The translations under genes were made by a program, and so were the position numbers. 64,000 nucleotides of DNA from Favolaschia claudopus. Lineage: Eukaryota; Basidiomycota; Agaricomycetes; Agaricales; Mycenaceae. Location of the stretch: assembly GCA_037176885.1 (NCBI GenBank), contig JAWWNJ010000030.1, positions 1,302,001 to 1,366,000 of the forward strand, given 5' to 3'. Within the stretch, counting starts at the first letter, position 1. The number at the start of each line of letters is the position of its first letter. Below the pieces are notes generated by a model, which saw only the letters and a list, made by a program, of their open reading frames with translations, had not been told where the DNA came from and made no database searches. Shown piece by piece: positions 20,415-31,877 of this stretch.

Positions 20415-23007
20415 TCAATTTGGATTTGTCCAAAATGCTGCACGAAACAATTGTACGAGGAATAGTTGTGGTGACCGGCAACTGGCGGGCATCAAATGTC
20501 CGTTGACAGTTGTTTGTACCTCCTGCCAAATCCCTTGACAGCATGGCAAATCGGCTCGCCGTGCCTTTGAATTAACGAATTCTAGAGTCGCATTTGGCGC
20601 ACGACGCTGATCACGTCGTCCAGCAGCGCCCAGGAATCCCTCGTTGTGGTCGTTTGTGGTAGGCATCCAGGCATCCTTTTTTTGTTTGTCGGTCAGTTTG
20701 CGTCCAAGGAGATCAGAACAAAAGGTGCGCCATTTCTCCAGAGCTCCCTCGAGGTATTCCACGAATATAACGCGGACCTCATCTCGCGGAAGCTTTGGGA
20801 GCAACGCATGGGCTGCGTACATTGCCTCCGGCCGCTCCCATTGTTTGCCATCCATAGAAGCCTTCTCGTACGTCAAGTTTTCGCCCATGATGATATCCGG
20901 ATCGGCAATAACACGCTCGCAGTGCGCTATAACGCCTTCCGCGATTGGTACCATGTCCCACAGGTTCCGAAGACCTTTGGATTCCGTCCGCGATCGGACG
21001 TGGCGCAGGACGGGTTGGCTGAAGTTTTGACCATACCACAAAAGCACGACCAGCTCAATGAGGGTGCGTACATCGTTAATCCCTTCCCAGATATTCTTCT
21101 CGAGATTTGTATAGGCGAGGGACATCTTGCGATCGCGAATGAACTGCATGAGCTCGCGGTAAACAGCAAGATTGACGATGATCTCGGCGGCGGCTTCGGA
21201 AAAACAGCCGTAGCGTGTGTTGCTGGTGTCCGGAAATCGTAGTGAGTACCCAATATGTTCGTGCGCACAGAAATATACGCCGTGACGGTCCTGTTGGCCC
21301 TTCTTGTCGTCTTTATTGTTGAGAAGCATGCCCATGAGCTCGCAAAGCTTCACTCCGCCGCGGGAGGAAACTTTCTCGGCCCGCTCTTTGGCTGCGGCGG
21401 ATCCGGAGGCAGCTGCTGCTGCGTTGTCTTTGTTCATGAGCAGGATAGGCTGTTCAAACCCATGCTTCAGCCACGCCGCCATCATGCGCTCAACACCTCC
21501 TGTTACCAGATTAATATTTCAGATACTCGGAATCAATCAAATGGAGCCTACCTCTGTGCGCATTCAAGTCTTTATGCATGAAGCAGCCTCCACCAAGAAA
21601 AAAATCGACTTCATCGCGTTCCTCCTGAGAAAGTTTGTCGAATTCAGCCTGCCCGAATCGCTGGCAAACCTCGGCATGGAGCGTCGAATTGTAGCTGGCG
21701 CGCTGCTCCTCCGAAAGTGCGTCCCATGCTGCCATCCCACCAACAGCTTCTATCCGTTCCGAGGTAACTTGATAGATGACCTCGAGAAGTTTTGGTGCCG
21801 AAACCGACAGCAAAGCGCGTTCCCCTCGACGTTCGCGCTCCATTCGTGTCTTCATCGCTAGAAATAATGCGCGTAACTTCTTCTGGTCCGCCGCGTGGTC
21901 AGTCATCATGCCGGTGACTTTCACGAAAAAGGTACGAAAGTCCTCGGGATATTGGCGTCCAAGAGGGCTGGAGTTATAGATCTCGTACATCTCTTGAATG
22001 AGAGATAGCCATCCCGCCAATTGCTCCTCGCTAGTGTGGCTTGGTGCCTGAGTGAGGCCGAGGGCAAGTAATTTCCCTTCGATTGCAATATAACGAGATT
22101 CGTAGTTGAGGTTTTTGTGACTTGTCCCGTCCCCACTGACAGTGAGATCTGGTGAGTCTGGCATATCAGAATTGTGTTCAATAATTGTTTAAGCTCACTC
22201 ACGTTCAGTATTTTTAACGGCATCAACAAGCTGCAACTTTGCGGCCACCCCGCCTTCAATCACAATTCGAGAAGCGCTGCGAGCACTGATGTGGTCTGTT
22301 AGATGAATATTGAGACCCTTTGCAATGGCATGTATAATCTTGTCGATATTATCCACCGGTGCGCCGAAAGAAACCACGTCGCGAACGGCAGCCCGGATCC
22401 CCGCCGTGATAACACCATCCTCCTTCAGCGACTGTGCAGATAACTTTGCGACGCCTGTCTCCATGCGCCCATCAAACCGAGATACCTTCTTGGCTAATGC
22501 CTCTTTCTTCCGGCGCATTTCCTCGTTCCGTGCCCGGAGATCTGCTTCTCTCTGCTTGCACTGAATCAACTCCCTCGACAGATCATCAAGCTGCCGTTGA
22601 AGTGACGCGACAAACTGAGAAGAAGAGCTTTGCACACCGCGGAGTTGGTCTTCCAGCTCTTCGACACGTTTCTGCACATCGGCTTTGCGCGTCTCGGCCC
22701 GGGATGCTTTGCGTACCAAATTTTGGTACTTCTTCTCGTAAGTGTCACTTCTCTGTTTGAGCTTGAGAATCGCGTCGTTTGAACGCGTGTATGGGCTCGA
22801 AGAAGTACGAGAATGTGTAGCCGGGCTTGTGGGAGCAGAGGAGGAGGAAGAGGATGGGAGAAGGTTCTCCTTTCCGAGGGCGGATCGACGCGAAGAAGGC
22901 ACGGGCGCACAGACTGTAGACCCGAAACAGGTTGCCTTCTGCGCGTCTGATCTTCTCTTTTTGCGCCCCCACTGCTTGCCTTCCCTCGCCGTCCGCACAG
23001 CGGGCAT
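20415..23007 (-). CDS. coiled-coil / CCxHKD transposase family, copy D, open but 3'-altered
   Basis: Exons 23007-22203, 22157-21552 and 21499-20415 splice to exactly 832 codons (831 aa). ATG 23007 is preferred over an upstream TTG in frame. Exon 1 has a basic N-terminus (GRKKRR), a Ser-rich linker, a coiled coil of about 120 aa, and IVIEGGVAAKLQLVDA (HTH-like). Exon 2 has VSGDGTSHKNLNYESRYI, NSSPLGRQ, TDHAADQKK and LGGGCFMHKDLN (the first Cys of CCMHKD keeps its place; the second is Phe). Exon 3 has LLMNKDNAAA, LLNNKDDKKGQQDRH, RFPDTSNTRYG, NLEKNIWEGI, MDGKQWE, and WMPTTNDHNEGFLG. After KARR the family similarity stops. The last 45 or so residues look unrelated, and the Lys/Ala helix and acidic tail are missing, so the 3' end has been replaced. 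I found no TIR pair around this copy. Confidence 0.85.
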
Positions 23008-23011
23008 GCTT

Positions 23012-23025
23012 GACGCGTACGCGTC
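23012..23025. repeat. 14-bp perfect palindrome upstream of copy D start
   Basis: GACGCGTACGCGTC sits just 5' of the D initiation codon. It could be a binding site for the encoded protein or a host factor; nothing else supports a role. Confidence 0.4.
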
Positions 23026-23185
23026 GCCAGAGGGCAAGGGCGGACGCGTTTGATGGTGTTACGTATATACTTGATATGGATCTTGCTCGCGTTTGAGCAT
23101 ACATTCTTTGGTCCGATGTCCTGCGCTCAATACTGTACGAAATTCTATGATCTAAATTGTGGTGGGCTCAGGGAGTGAATCTCTC

Positions 23186-23299
23186 GGGAATGTCCCGAGC
23201 GGAATTTGCGATTTCCGAATGAGTACCAGTATATTAATTTGCAGTAAAACATCGTAAAATAGGAAGGACAAAAATAAAAATTCTGCCCGGGACATTCCC
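23186..23299. mobile_element. 114-bp MITE joined to TAGTCT element copy 2
   Basis: Inverted ends GGGAATGTCCCGAGCGGAAT and (complement) GGGAATGTCCCGGGCAGAAT. It abuts the point where the TAGTCT element loses similarity to the other copies, so it may have replaced or been captured with that end. Confidence 0.65.
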
Positions 23300-23740
23300 T
23301 GGGAAGGCTTCGCAAGCCTAGAGAAGTATTGAAAGACTGCCCAGCCCATAGATAGACATAATTCAGTGCTATTTTACGCTTTAGGACCATAACCATCAAG
23401 TAATATTGCGTTCATGGAATAAGTATAGTATCTTCGGCATACGTACTGGTTAAGACCCCGCCCAAAGTCCCAGATGCTTCACAATGGTAAATATCAGCCC
23501 CGGCAAGTGTAAATAAGGGGTTTCAAGCCCTCCATACAGCCAACAAGCTGCATATTGGGCTCAAGTTGGACCGCCAAGTTTTCCGAACGACGTGTCATTT
23601 CCTTATCCGACCGTGTGAACTGGCACGTGTGTCACAGAATCCGAGGTCTTGGATGACAGGCGCCATCAAGTTCAGACTCTATATAATAGATTCATCGACT
23701 TAGTATCATAAATCTTGTAGAGTCTGACTTGGTGAGACTA
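23300..23740 (-). mobile_element. TAGTCT element, copy 2, one end missing
   Basis: From GAAGGCTTCGCAAGCC to GGTGAGACTA it matches copies 1 and 3 closely, but the terminal 120 bp or so with TAGTCTGAAATTG is absent. It is nearer to copy 3 than to copy 1 (for example TTCATCGACT, CATAACCATCAAG). Confidence 0.82.
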
Positions 23741-24944
23741 GGTCCAGGCACTCAACACCGCCAAAATCGAGGCGCCCCAAACGTAGAACAGTAGATTTCC
23801 GCCTTTTCGGATGTCAGTTCTCCCTTTCAGGCGTGAAATGGACCCGGGAGTCTTTGAGGGGCTGATCGTGACAGTGTCAGGGATGTAGGGTCATCAGATT
23901 ATTCCAGTACCGAATTGACTTAGCCATCCATCCCGCCATAAAACCAATCATCGCGCAGAGCGAGACAGCCAGAGGTGTCGACGAAGGCGAACATAGAAAC
24001 GACATTTTGAATTTGGGCGACCAATGGGGAACTACACATTTAGCAAAGCTTTGTATCAATTCGGGACTCAATCTTCCTCATGCCGATTGTGATGACATTT
24101 GTATACAGTACAGTGCCCAACACTTCTCCAACACCTATGATTTTTTGTCATGTATTTCCTGGGCAAGGAAACCGACCAAAAGACCAAAAAATGTCTTCTT
24201 GGGCTCAGTTTTGTGCGCTTTTAGCGCTATCATGCCCCAAAATCATTTCAGGATTGTGGCTGGCTTGCCATAGGTGCGGATGGTCGAAGGTTTTTTCATA
24301 TCTTGAAACATTGGGCTAAGGATCATGATCCTCAATTTTTTTTATCGAATGATAGTACTTCTAAAGGTAATCCCAGCCATAATATCCGAAATTCTCATCC
24401 CGACCCCCCATTGGACGCCAGCCGACCGGGGCTTAAACCGCATTTTAAGCTCAAATGTATCTACAGTTGCGGCAAGATCTCTGTGGGGTGTTGGCCACTA
24501 TATTTCCGAGTCAGGCCATAGATTTCAAGTTCCCAAGCCTTCACTGGGCGGTGTATTCGAGATTCGGTTCAGTTCATTATAAGGCCGTTCCTTGAATTAT
24601 ATTTCTCCGAGTCCCTTGTATGGGCTGTTGGTGTTTCTAAGAGCTTTATGAGTGTCACAGTCCTGGCGTTAGGGGGCATAATTTGGCTGGGGTTTTTACA
24701 TAAGTACTCTAGTAGTACTATAGGGTTCCTCTAAATTATGTTTCCTCCGAATTTCATGGTATAGGCATGGAATATAATATTTATCTTGTTTTGAGTTGAT
24801 GAATCAATCTTTGAACTTGGTCATGGGAACGACATACGGGCAGATGCGAACGCCGATCCGTCACATCCGCCCTCCAGATCGTCGACCACGACGAGCTCAA
24901 TCTTCATACGAAAATAGGGCACTGGTCAGTCACAGTGTGCAGCT
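23741..24944. other. no gene seen; isolated CAGTTGCGGC MITE end
   Basis: Sequence at 24462-24479 (TA then CAGTTGCGGCAAGATC) equals the terminus of the MITE at 42152-42675, but no partner end is found nearby. Otherwise short frames without motifs. Confidence 0.5.
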
Positions 24945-26010
24945 GTGGGCCGTGATGACCTTACAGCTATCTACAAAACACTGGAGCGCTCATCCCTGAC
25001 AGTCCGCAACATCACGGTTGACGTTCTCGTGTATGGAACCACCGAAAACAACAAGAAGAAGAAGGCCGCTCCCGTGCTCACGCGCATCATCGTGCCTGCC
25101 GACCTTCCGCCTGCCGACTTTCTCTCGCGTATGCATGCTCAGATGAATGTTGACCCAGAGACGGCAATGCTGGGCTGGAAGGAAGCGCAGGAACGTCGTG
25201 GAGACCCTTACCACAGACTTTCTTCGGAACAAGATGTCAAGGATGCGTTCAGGGACCTGATCAAACGAGTACTCGTTTGGTACTCGTCGTAAGGAAGTTG
25301 TCATGCAAATTGTCAATTTGGTAGGTTTATATCTCTGTACTTGACGAGTAGATCTCACGCGAGGTCAGGAGGAGCAGACGAACGGTAAAACCACCAAGAA
25401 GCCGGAAAAGCCATCTGAAACGGCTGTTGCGGTTCCCGAATTACACAATGTCCAGGAGAAGCTATCATGCATGGAGCATCCTGGCAAGAATCGATGGTGC
25501 TATGTTATGGGCCCGATGTACCTCTTGGTCTTGCTGAGGTTTCATTTTGGGCGCGAAAGATCGTAGGTTACAAATTATTCGCACTTCTTCCGTGAATTGA
25601 TTGACATGGCTGTTCAGCACGACGGTGAAGCCAAGGATGACTGCACAACCCCTCGAGAACCTGCGCCTCGACGAACCTGCTGAGAAGGGTCGCACTCACG
25701 TCTCGCAAGCGTGCACTGGATGATTCAGATTCGGACTTCGACGACGACACTGCCATCACGATCTCTGATGTCCTTCATGCCCTGCATGACAAGTATCCAG
25801 CTCTTGATTATCCTCAGTATGCCTCTGCGCAACGCTCGTTGCGCAGGGGACCAGCTATGCAGGCAGCGGCCCCGATTTCAACAGAGAGTATCACAAGACA
25901 ACCATCTGCATGGCAGACGGAGCTATTGGGCCCTTCATCAAGCACGCACAAAAGATGTTGAAGGCGGCGAAAAAACGTCAAATCACGCATCGTCTGACAT
26001 TGTTATATAT
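24945..26010 (+). pseudogene. uncharacterised Agaricomycete gene, decayed
   Basis: An open block 24945-25292 (VDVLVYGTTENNKKKKAA, LTRIIVPADLPPADFLSRM, MLGWKEAQERRGDP, DVKDAFRDLIKR) looks like a conserved domain I have met in Agaricomycete proteins without a function. It then shifts frame near 25270 into RKEVVMQIVNL. Further pieces follow in other frames: KPEKPSETAVAVPELHNVQE, GKNRWCYVM, LDDSDSDFDDDTAITISDVL, LHALHDKYPALDYPQYA, and near the end YAGSGPDFNREYHKTTICMA plus a Lys-rich tail. Introns may explain some frame changes, but at least two look like real shifts. The order of the pieces fits the family's full-length form. Function unknown. Confidence 0.55.
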
Positions 26011-26042
26011 ATTGTAACTATCCGAACAAAGATTTCTTGGAT

Positions 26043-26312
26043 TTACGCAACATATCCTGAGTCCCGAAACCACCCCTCAATGTTCTCGGGGGTCATGATG
26101 TCGTATACAGCATTCCACAACACACCCATTGGGTCGACATCAAGTCTATCCTCCATCTCCCTCAAGACCTCATCCCGGTTCCGTCGGATCCACGCCTTGA
26201 GGCAAGAGAAACCTTCTTCGCACGGATTGAAGTCGGGTGAGTAGGGTGAGAGATAGATAAGACGGCAGCCGCTGTACAAATAGTAAGCTTCAGGAAACAG
26301 AGAAAAGACAGA
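26043..26312 (-). pseudogene. Tc1/mariner transposase, C-terminal fragment
   Basis: The minus-strand frame has GCRLIYLSPYSPDFNPCEEG, the block around the third catalytic residue of Tc1-type DDE transposases (YSPDFNP then E). It continues FSCLKAWIRR and ends IMTPENIEGWFRDSGYVA, the usual C-terminus in fungal members. Upstream similarity stops near 26300, where the LINE sequence begins on the other strand. No matching N-terminal part is found on the far side of the LINE. Confidence 0.78.
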
Positions 26313-28381
26313 ATGCAGACCGTCCTTCGACCATTTCCCGAATACCATCGAAGTGGTGTACACAAGATAGAATGGATGAAGAAACACATCACAGAGCATG
26401 GACTGGACACGGCTATCGGAGTCGACGGTTTCTCTTACCAAGACTGCCTCCAAATTCCGAACAAAAAACTGCTCGAATTCTTTCGGTTCTGCCTTCAAAA
26501 TCAAGAAATTCCGAAGCAAGGGCTCATCTCCCTACTCATTGGCATCTTGAAGAAAGACAAGGACTCTACGGACCCAAAGGGCTATCGTCTGATCGCGTTG
26601 GAATGTTGTATGTTGAAAATGTTGACGCTGATCATCGACCGACGTCTTCGCGAAGGGGCAGAAGACATTGGTGCAATTCCGCCTTCGCGGAATGGCTTTC
26701 AGGCGCATCTGCGAACGAATGACAGTGCCTTTGCTCTTTTATGCATGATCGACAAGGCAGAATCAATGGACAAACCCCTCTACGTCGGATACCTGGATCT
26801 TAAGAATGCTTTTCCAGGGACGGATCGTCCAACTTTATGGACCAAACTTGTGAGACTCGGTATTTCGGGACCCATGATTGAATGGTTGAAATGCCTTTAC
26901 GACCGCATCCGATATATAGTTCGCCTGGACGGCCAATACGGACGTCACTTCGAATCGCTCCTGGGAATTTTAACTGGAGACCCCGGATCTCCGCACTTGT
27001 GGAACCTTTTCATGGCCGATTTCGCGTTGAGTGTCCATCCTGACGTTATTCGACTTAATGGCGTGCCCACAAATCAAGTCGAACATGCCGACGATGTTAT
27101 GACGGCTTCAACGTCACCACCAGGATTTCAGCTTCATCTCAATGACTCTCAAAACTGGGCAGACAATAATGGATGCGAGGTTTCAATTCCAAAATCGCTC
27201 TGCCAAATTTACGGACGCCGTCAAAAATTTAATCCTACCTTTCATATGGCTGGGAAACTGATTGAACAGGTGCAGAAAGCGCGCTATCTTGGCATCTGGT
27301 TTGAAACAGGCTGTAAATTCATGTGGCGTGAGCAGTACATTTTGAAGGCCAAGAAAGCATCCAAGGTTGCGAACACGATCCTCGGACTCCATCGTTTCGT
27401 TGGCTCGATGCCGGTATGGGATTTGCGAACACTCTATATGGCTCGCGTGGACCCATACCTCACGGCCGGGTGCGAAGTCTGTCTAGATATTGAGGCAAAA
27501 AGTCTGCAGCTTCTGGAGAAGGTTCAACAGAAATTTTTGCGCCGAATGCTTGGAATTGGCTCGCGCTCGATGAAGGCCGTTCTCCTTTCCGAAACGGGGA
27601 TTTGGCCGATTCGTTACCGCCGCATCTATCTTGCCCTCAAAAATCTGTGCTACTGGGTTCAGTTGGATGAAGATCGACCGGCATGGAACGCGCTGCAAGA
27701 ATCTATCAACCTGGCTCGTCAGCGCAATATCTCTTGGATAAATGATTTGCGAATTGTCCTTTCAAAATTGTACATCCCCGTGACACTGGATATCTCTGGT
27801 CCTTTGGAGGTTGCTGCAGTGAAAGAAGCCATGAATCAGGTCAAGCTCTCGATGGAGGCGTGGATTGACCATGAAATCTCGAATTCCTCCCGAACAAAAG
27901 ACATCTTAGTAGGCAGGCTTGAAATGGACAAGGACACGGGAAAATTGGTCAAAAAATCCTTGGACTTTCGACACTACCTGCGCGGCAAAACACCTGGGCA
28001 TCGACTTGCCCTCACGCGCATTGTTTTATCTAGTCACAGTCTCGCCGTGGAGCGCCGCAGGTGGAAGGAGCGAGGGAAAGATGTTGTCCCAAGGGAATGG
28101 CGCAAATGCCGATTCTGCCTTGAGGCCGTGGAGGACGAAGCTCATGCCATGTTCATTTGTCCTCATCCGGACCTCATGCAAGTTCGAGAGAATTTCTCAC
28201 AGGATTGTACGCGACCGTACCGGATTTTAAGAACGCTTTTACCGACATAATGAACTTCTACCGCGCCGTCCTCGCGAAAAGGGAAGTCACACCGATTCTG
28301 GCGAAATTGGCCTTCAAAACCCTTCAAATTTACGACGCAGTGCCTATGCTGCTGGTTTATCCGCCCCCGTCGACTGCGTAG
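26313..28381 (+). pseudogene. LINE (non-LTR) reverse transcriptase, 5'-truncated with one frameshift
   Basis: A long frame (26313-28250, 645 codons) covers the RT domain. It shows LLIGILKKDKDSTDPKGYR, YVGYLDLKNAFPGTD (motif A Asp), GILTGDPGSPHLWNLF (motif B), EHADDVMTAS (motif C; Tyr-Ala-Asp-Asp replaced by His-Ala-Asp-Asp), ARYLGIWFE, the thumb, and a C-terminal zinc knuckle CRFC..DEAHAMFIC. Near 28195 the frame shifts; the family-like end LAKREVTPILAKLAFKTLQI runs on to the stop at 28379-28381. There is no endonuclease domain and the similarity begins about 26340, so the copy is 5'-truncated, usual for LINEs. In related Agaricomycete LINEs that I recall, the box reads QADD or HADD, so the change need not inactivate it. 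Confidence 0.88.
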
Positions 28382-28981
28382 GGTCGCAACTTACCACCCT
28401 GAAGTCCTTGGGCTCGCTTTGGCGAGTGGTGTGCATGCGTCGGCAAAGGGAAAGACGTTCAATTGCGTCAGGTTACTGGTGGATACTGGGGATTTATACC
28501 TGGTGGGAGAGAACTCCCCCTAGGTCCTACGGGTTTTAGCCGGAGGTCCTGCCATACAAGCGGGCGGCCAGTTCCCTGATTGCGTTGAGCGATTGACCCC
28601 CTGGAAAGACGTTGTGCTCGGTTTTGGCTCGGTTGACATCTTGTAGAATTCTGCGAGGATAACCACCCGTACAATACTACATACATGTATGTCTTCCGTA
28701 AACTCGCAGTTCAGACTGTGGACCGCGCGAGTATAATACATTCCCCCCCCCAAAAAAAAACGCAATTTTTGATAGCAATCAAATCGTATTTTCCCACGCC
28801 TAGGCCGCGAATATGGGGGCAAAAAGTATATGGGCGTGTAGCCCTAGGTTGTCGGTATAGGGTCCGGTGGTTTTGACGCCTATTGGAGGACAAACAGGTG
28901 CAGGATCAGCGAGATACGTCAAAAAAATTGCGTTTTTGATGGGACGGACAACCCTTTGCCGAAGCTTCCCGGGGCCCTGTT
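28382..28981. other. probable LINE 3' region and unassigned sequence
   Basis: No reading frame of note. Contains ACATACATGTATGT (28680), a C8-A9 tract (28744) and no clear poly-A end or target duplication for the LINE. Confidence 0.4.
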
Positions 28982-29263
28982 GGAAAAATCGGTCATTTCG
29001 AGGGCTTTATTTCGCCAGAAATAGCCTCAGATTGCCGAGGGTTTTACTGGCCGGGGCCATCGGCTTTAATCGGTCGCCAGACCGATTTGCCATCACCCTT
29101 GGAATGGCGGGGTTGCCGCCGGGGAAAAATCGGTCATTTCGAGGGCTTTATTTCGCCAGAAATAGCCTCAGATTGCCGAGGGTTTTACTGGCCGGGGCCA
29201 TCGGCTTTAATCGGTCGCCAGACCGATTTGCCATCACCCTTGGAATGGCGGGGTTGCCGCCGG
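28982..29263. repeat. perfect 141-bp tandem duplication (2 units)
   Basis: Units 28982-29122 and 29123-29263 are identical by eye, starting GGAAAAATCGGTCATTTCGA. The period is 47 codons, so an ORF at 28867-29298 repeats 47 residues in frame, though I do not regard that ORF as a gene. The unit resembles the element at 53103-53236 in inverse orientation (shared ends AAAATCGGTCATT and CCATCACCC). Confidence 0.92.
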
Positions 29264-29374
29264 GTGGGTCATGCTCGCATCAGGTGACCATTGGGTAAAT
29301 TGATATTGTAAACAATTGCCTCCGGGCTGACCCCGCAAATGGAAGTTGCCATCAATGAAGTTTTTTCGGCAGCG

Positions 29375-29465
29375 CTCCAGGGTTTTTGAGATAGCTGGAA
29401 TTGAACTGGTGACCTCCTGCCAACACATAACTGATCAATTAATGTAGACAGGCTGAGCCGCGTAT
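29375..29465 (-). repeat. tRNA-like pol III promoter (SINE head candidate)
   Basis: The minus strand reads CGGCTCAGCCTGTCTA (box-A-like) and about 45 nt later GGTCACCAGTTCAATTCC (box-B-like). Spacing suits a tRNA-derived SINE. The T-stem does not pair, so it is not a working tRNA. The 3' boundary was not found. Confidence 0.4.
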
Positions 29466-29539
29466 CAATACCATACAAATAGCTCAGTCGTTGGTTCGAT
29501 ACAGTAAGTAAAGTAAAAGTAGAGTTACTCTTCGACGCC

Positions 29540-31020
29540 CAGGCTTCACGCACCTTGGGATGGAGGCTTCTGGCCGGAATTCTTCGCCGCCGCGGGCCAA
29601 TCATTCATTCACATTCAGGCGGTTTCGAACTTCACGGAGAACTGGTTATCCGGACCCCGTGCCGTATGATTTCGGACAACGAAGAGGTCCCCGTTTGCGA
29701 GTTGGCGGCCCCACTCGCCACAAGCATAGGCATACATAGGGGCGGCTACCCGGAATAATTCATATTCTGACACGAGGTAGGCGGTAGTTGGGCTGAGGAA
29801 CGGCGGCGAGGTAGACGTAGCGTAGAGTAGACACAGGGAACGTGGGGGAACGTGGCGGCGGGGCGTCAGCGTCGTCATAGAGAGAGGGAGGTAAGGGTCA
29901 GGCTTGCGTGAGCGGACGTGGACGGCGTTGCTGATTGAACGAGCGCATCTTGACGGCCCTCGAGTGTGGCGTTCGTTGTCGTGCTGGAATTGACGTGTCG
30001 GTATGAGGGTTGTGGAGTGTGGAGGTGAAAGGGTCGAGGGCGCCGTTTCGAGCGAGGAAGCTGGTGTGGTGTAACGGGTCTTGAAGTGAGTCAGTTATGC
30101 GCAGAGACGCAGCAATGAGAGTTACTCGCCCAGTATCCAACGTCGACACATTTCCCAGGATACTTCCAAACGAATCCTGGCACTTGACGAGCCCGCCGGC
30201 GACCATCCAGTCAAATGTGTCGAATGAGAAGCCTCCGCAGGGAGCTGCGAATTGAGCTCGTTGAGGGTAGAGGAGGGAGGAGGGGCAAAGAGAAGGAGAG
30301 ACACATTTTCGCGCTCAGCAGAAGGAGCTGAAGGGAGGTGGATGAGACCGACGAGGGGGAGAGAGTTAATGACACACGCACCTTCAATCAGAATACAAGG
30401 TGGCCGATGGCGTGTTGCAGAAATTGGTGATTGGGAATGAGATCGTGGCGGAAACGAGCGGTTGACGAGCGAATTGACGAGGCGGAACGTCGTGGAGTGT
30501 CGAGGTGGTTGAGTCCGAGTCTCTCCGCATACGTTCCCATCAAGTCTTGAAGCTAATTGCAAAGTATCGAGAGGCTGAGGAGCGCGTGAATCAGCGATGC
30601 AAATGATGGTCATACCATGTCCCTCGTGCCGGTCAAAGAGAGGTGGGAGGGGATAGTTGGCAAGCTCAAAAGAATTCAAACGTTTCATAGTCGTCAGAGC
30701 ACCCGGATGAGGCACTTGAACGCGTCTTACGGGCGCGAAGTCGCGATGTCGATCGGAGACGCAATCAGCCTCAGAGGCCGAAATTTGGGCATTATCGGGT
30801 CGTCTCAGCAGCGTGGGACGTGTCGATGACCTGCATGAGTTGGCTTGTATCATCTTCAGGTGCATTGAGGCACGGGAAGCCGCGGGACGAGCCACAAGAT
30901 GAAGGAAGAGGGAAAGGAGCGATGTGTTATGATAGCGGACCGAACTTCGTGACAAGCCAGATACCTAATTTGGAAATTGTTACTGTGCCCTCAATTTTTA
31001 CCCAGTGGCATTGAACAGAA
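29540..31020. other. open GC-rich stretch, coding status unclear
   Basis: The minus strand has a 277-codon frame (30955-30122) without a recognised domain, starting at TTG; the first ATG would be near MHLKMIQANS. Codon use and Ser/Pro/Arg-rich composition do not persuade me that it is a gene. A 22-bp match GCGGACCGAACTTCGTGACA.. at 30935 recurs at 52157. Confidence 0.35.
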
Positions 31021-31877
31021 ATGACCATAAGAAGGAAGACTAGAGATCCCTCGGGTCAAAAGTCTCAAAATCCACAAAATCATTTCTTCTTCCACGGATT
31101 TCGCGCTTTCGGTCCGGGCCGAGACATAGCCGGTGGCTGTACGATGCCATCAGCGCATCAAATGTCTGCCGCACCACTGAACCTTCACCAAATCTCAACC
31201 AAATACAAGGGACTTCTGCTATGGATGTTTGCTGGGGTCAGAATTGAGCTACTGACCAACTTCAGGCTATAATCCGATGGTTTTTTTTCCGGAAACCTGA
31301 AGTTAGGTACACACACTTTTGAAATTTGGCGCAAAAATTTCGCGCTTTTCTAACCCTAGACTAGGGTTTCTCCGTTTTCTCTGAAATGCGAATTTTGCCT
31401 ATAAACCCACCCCAAGTTCCTGCTAAATCTCAAGTTTCAAAGAATTTTGGCCAAAATTCCGGCTTGATATGAAGTTGTGTCTGCTATCATACATGTCACT
31501 GATGTCACTAATCACGTGACTGACACGTCGCGTTTTTGCCAAGTCCGAAAGTTGCGTTTCTAACGGTTCGGCCGAAAATTCTCAAAAATTCAGATAAATT
31601 CCAGAATTATTGGTCCGCTGTGCTGGTGGGTCCCTTAAATCTCCCATGAGTATGCGGCCTGTAATTCTTGCCAACTGCGGAAATTTTTAGGATGCCAGGT
31701 TTTTGCCAGATTCAACAAATTGAAATCTGCCCCTAAAGACAAAGTAAACTCAGCCGGGCACACGAGAGGGTGAACAACTGTATTAGAATACCTAAAGACA
31801 AAGTAAACTAGAGTCGTCGTAGGTAAAGAGAGGGAAGTCAAAGGTATAGAAGACAAACCTCAGCCGGGCACACGAGA
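31021..31877. other. no gene; short direct repeat next to TAGTCT copy 3
   Basis: CAGCCGGGCACACGAGAGGG occurs at 31752 and again, split by the TAGTCT insertion, at 31861 with continuation at 32450. AAAGACAAAGTAAACT also repeats (31735, 31794). No coding frame is recognised. Confidence 0.5.

Noticed and set aside
20415..23007. Assigning the new family to KDZ transposases
   Set aside because: The signature order here (CCxHKD, FPDxSNTRYG, NDxNEG) differs from the KDZ motifs I know, although a KDZ-associated gene is present at the left edge.
26043..28381. LINE inserted into a Tc1 element as a clean nested pair
   Set aside because: No N-terminal Tc1 sequence is found beyond the LINE, so the junction may be a rearrangement instead.
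30122..30955. 277-codon frame as a protein gene
   Set aside because: It starts at TTG, has low-complexity Ser/Pro/Arg composition, no domain, and opposite-strand frames of similar quality.
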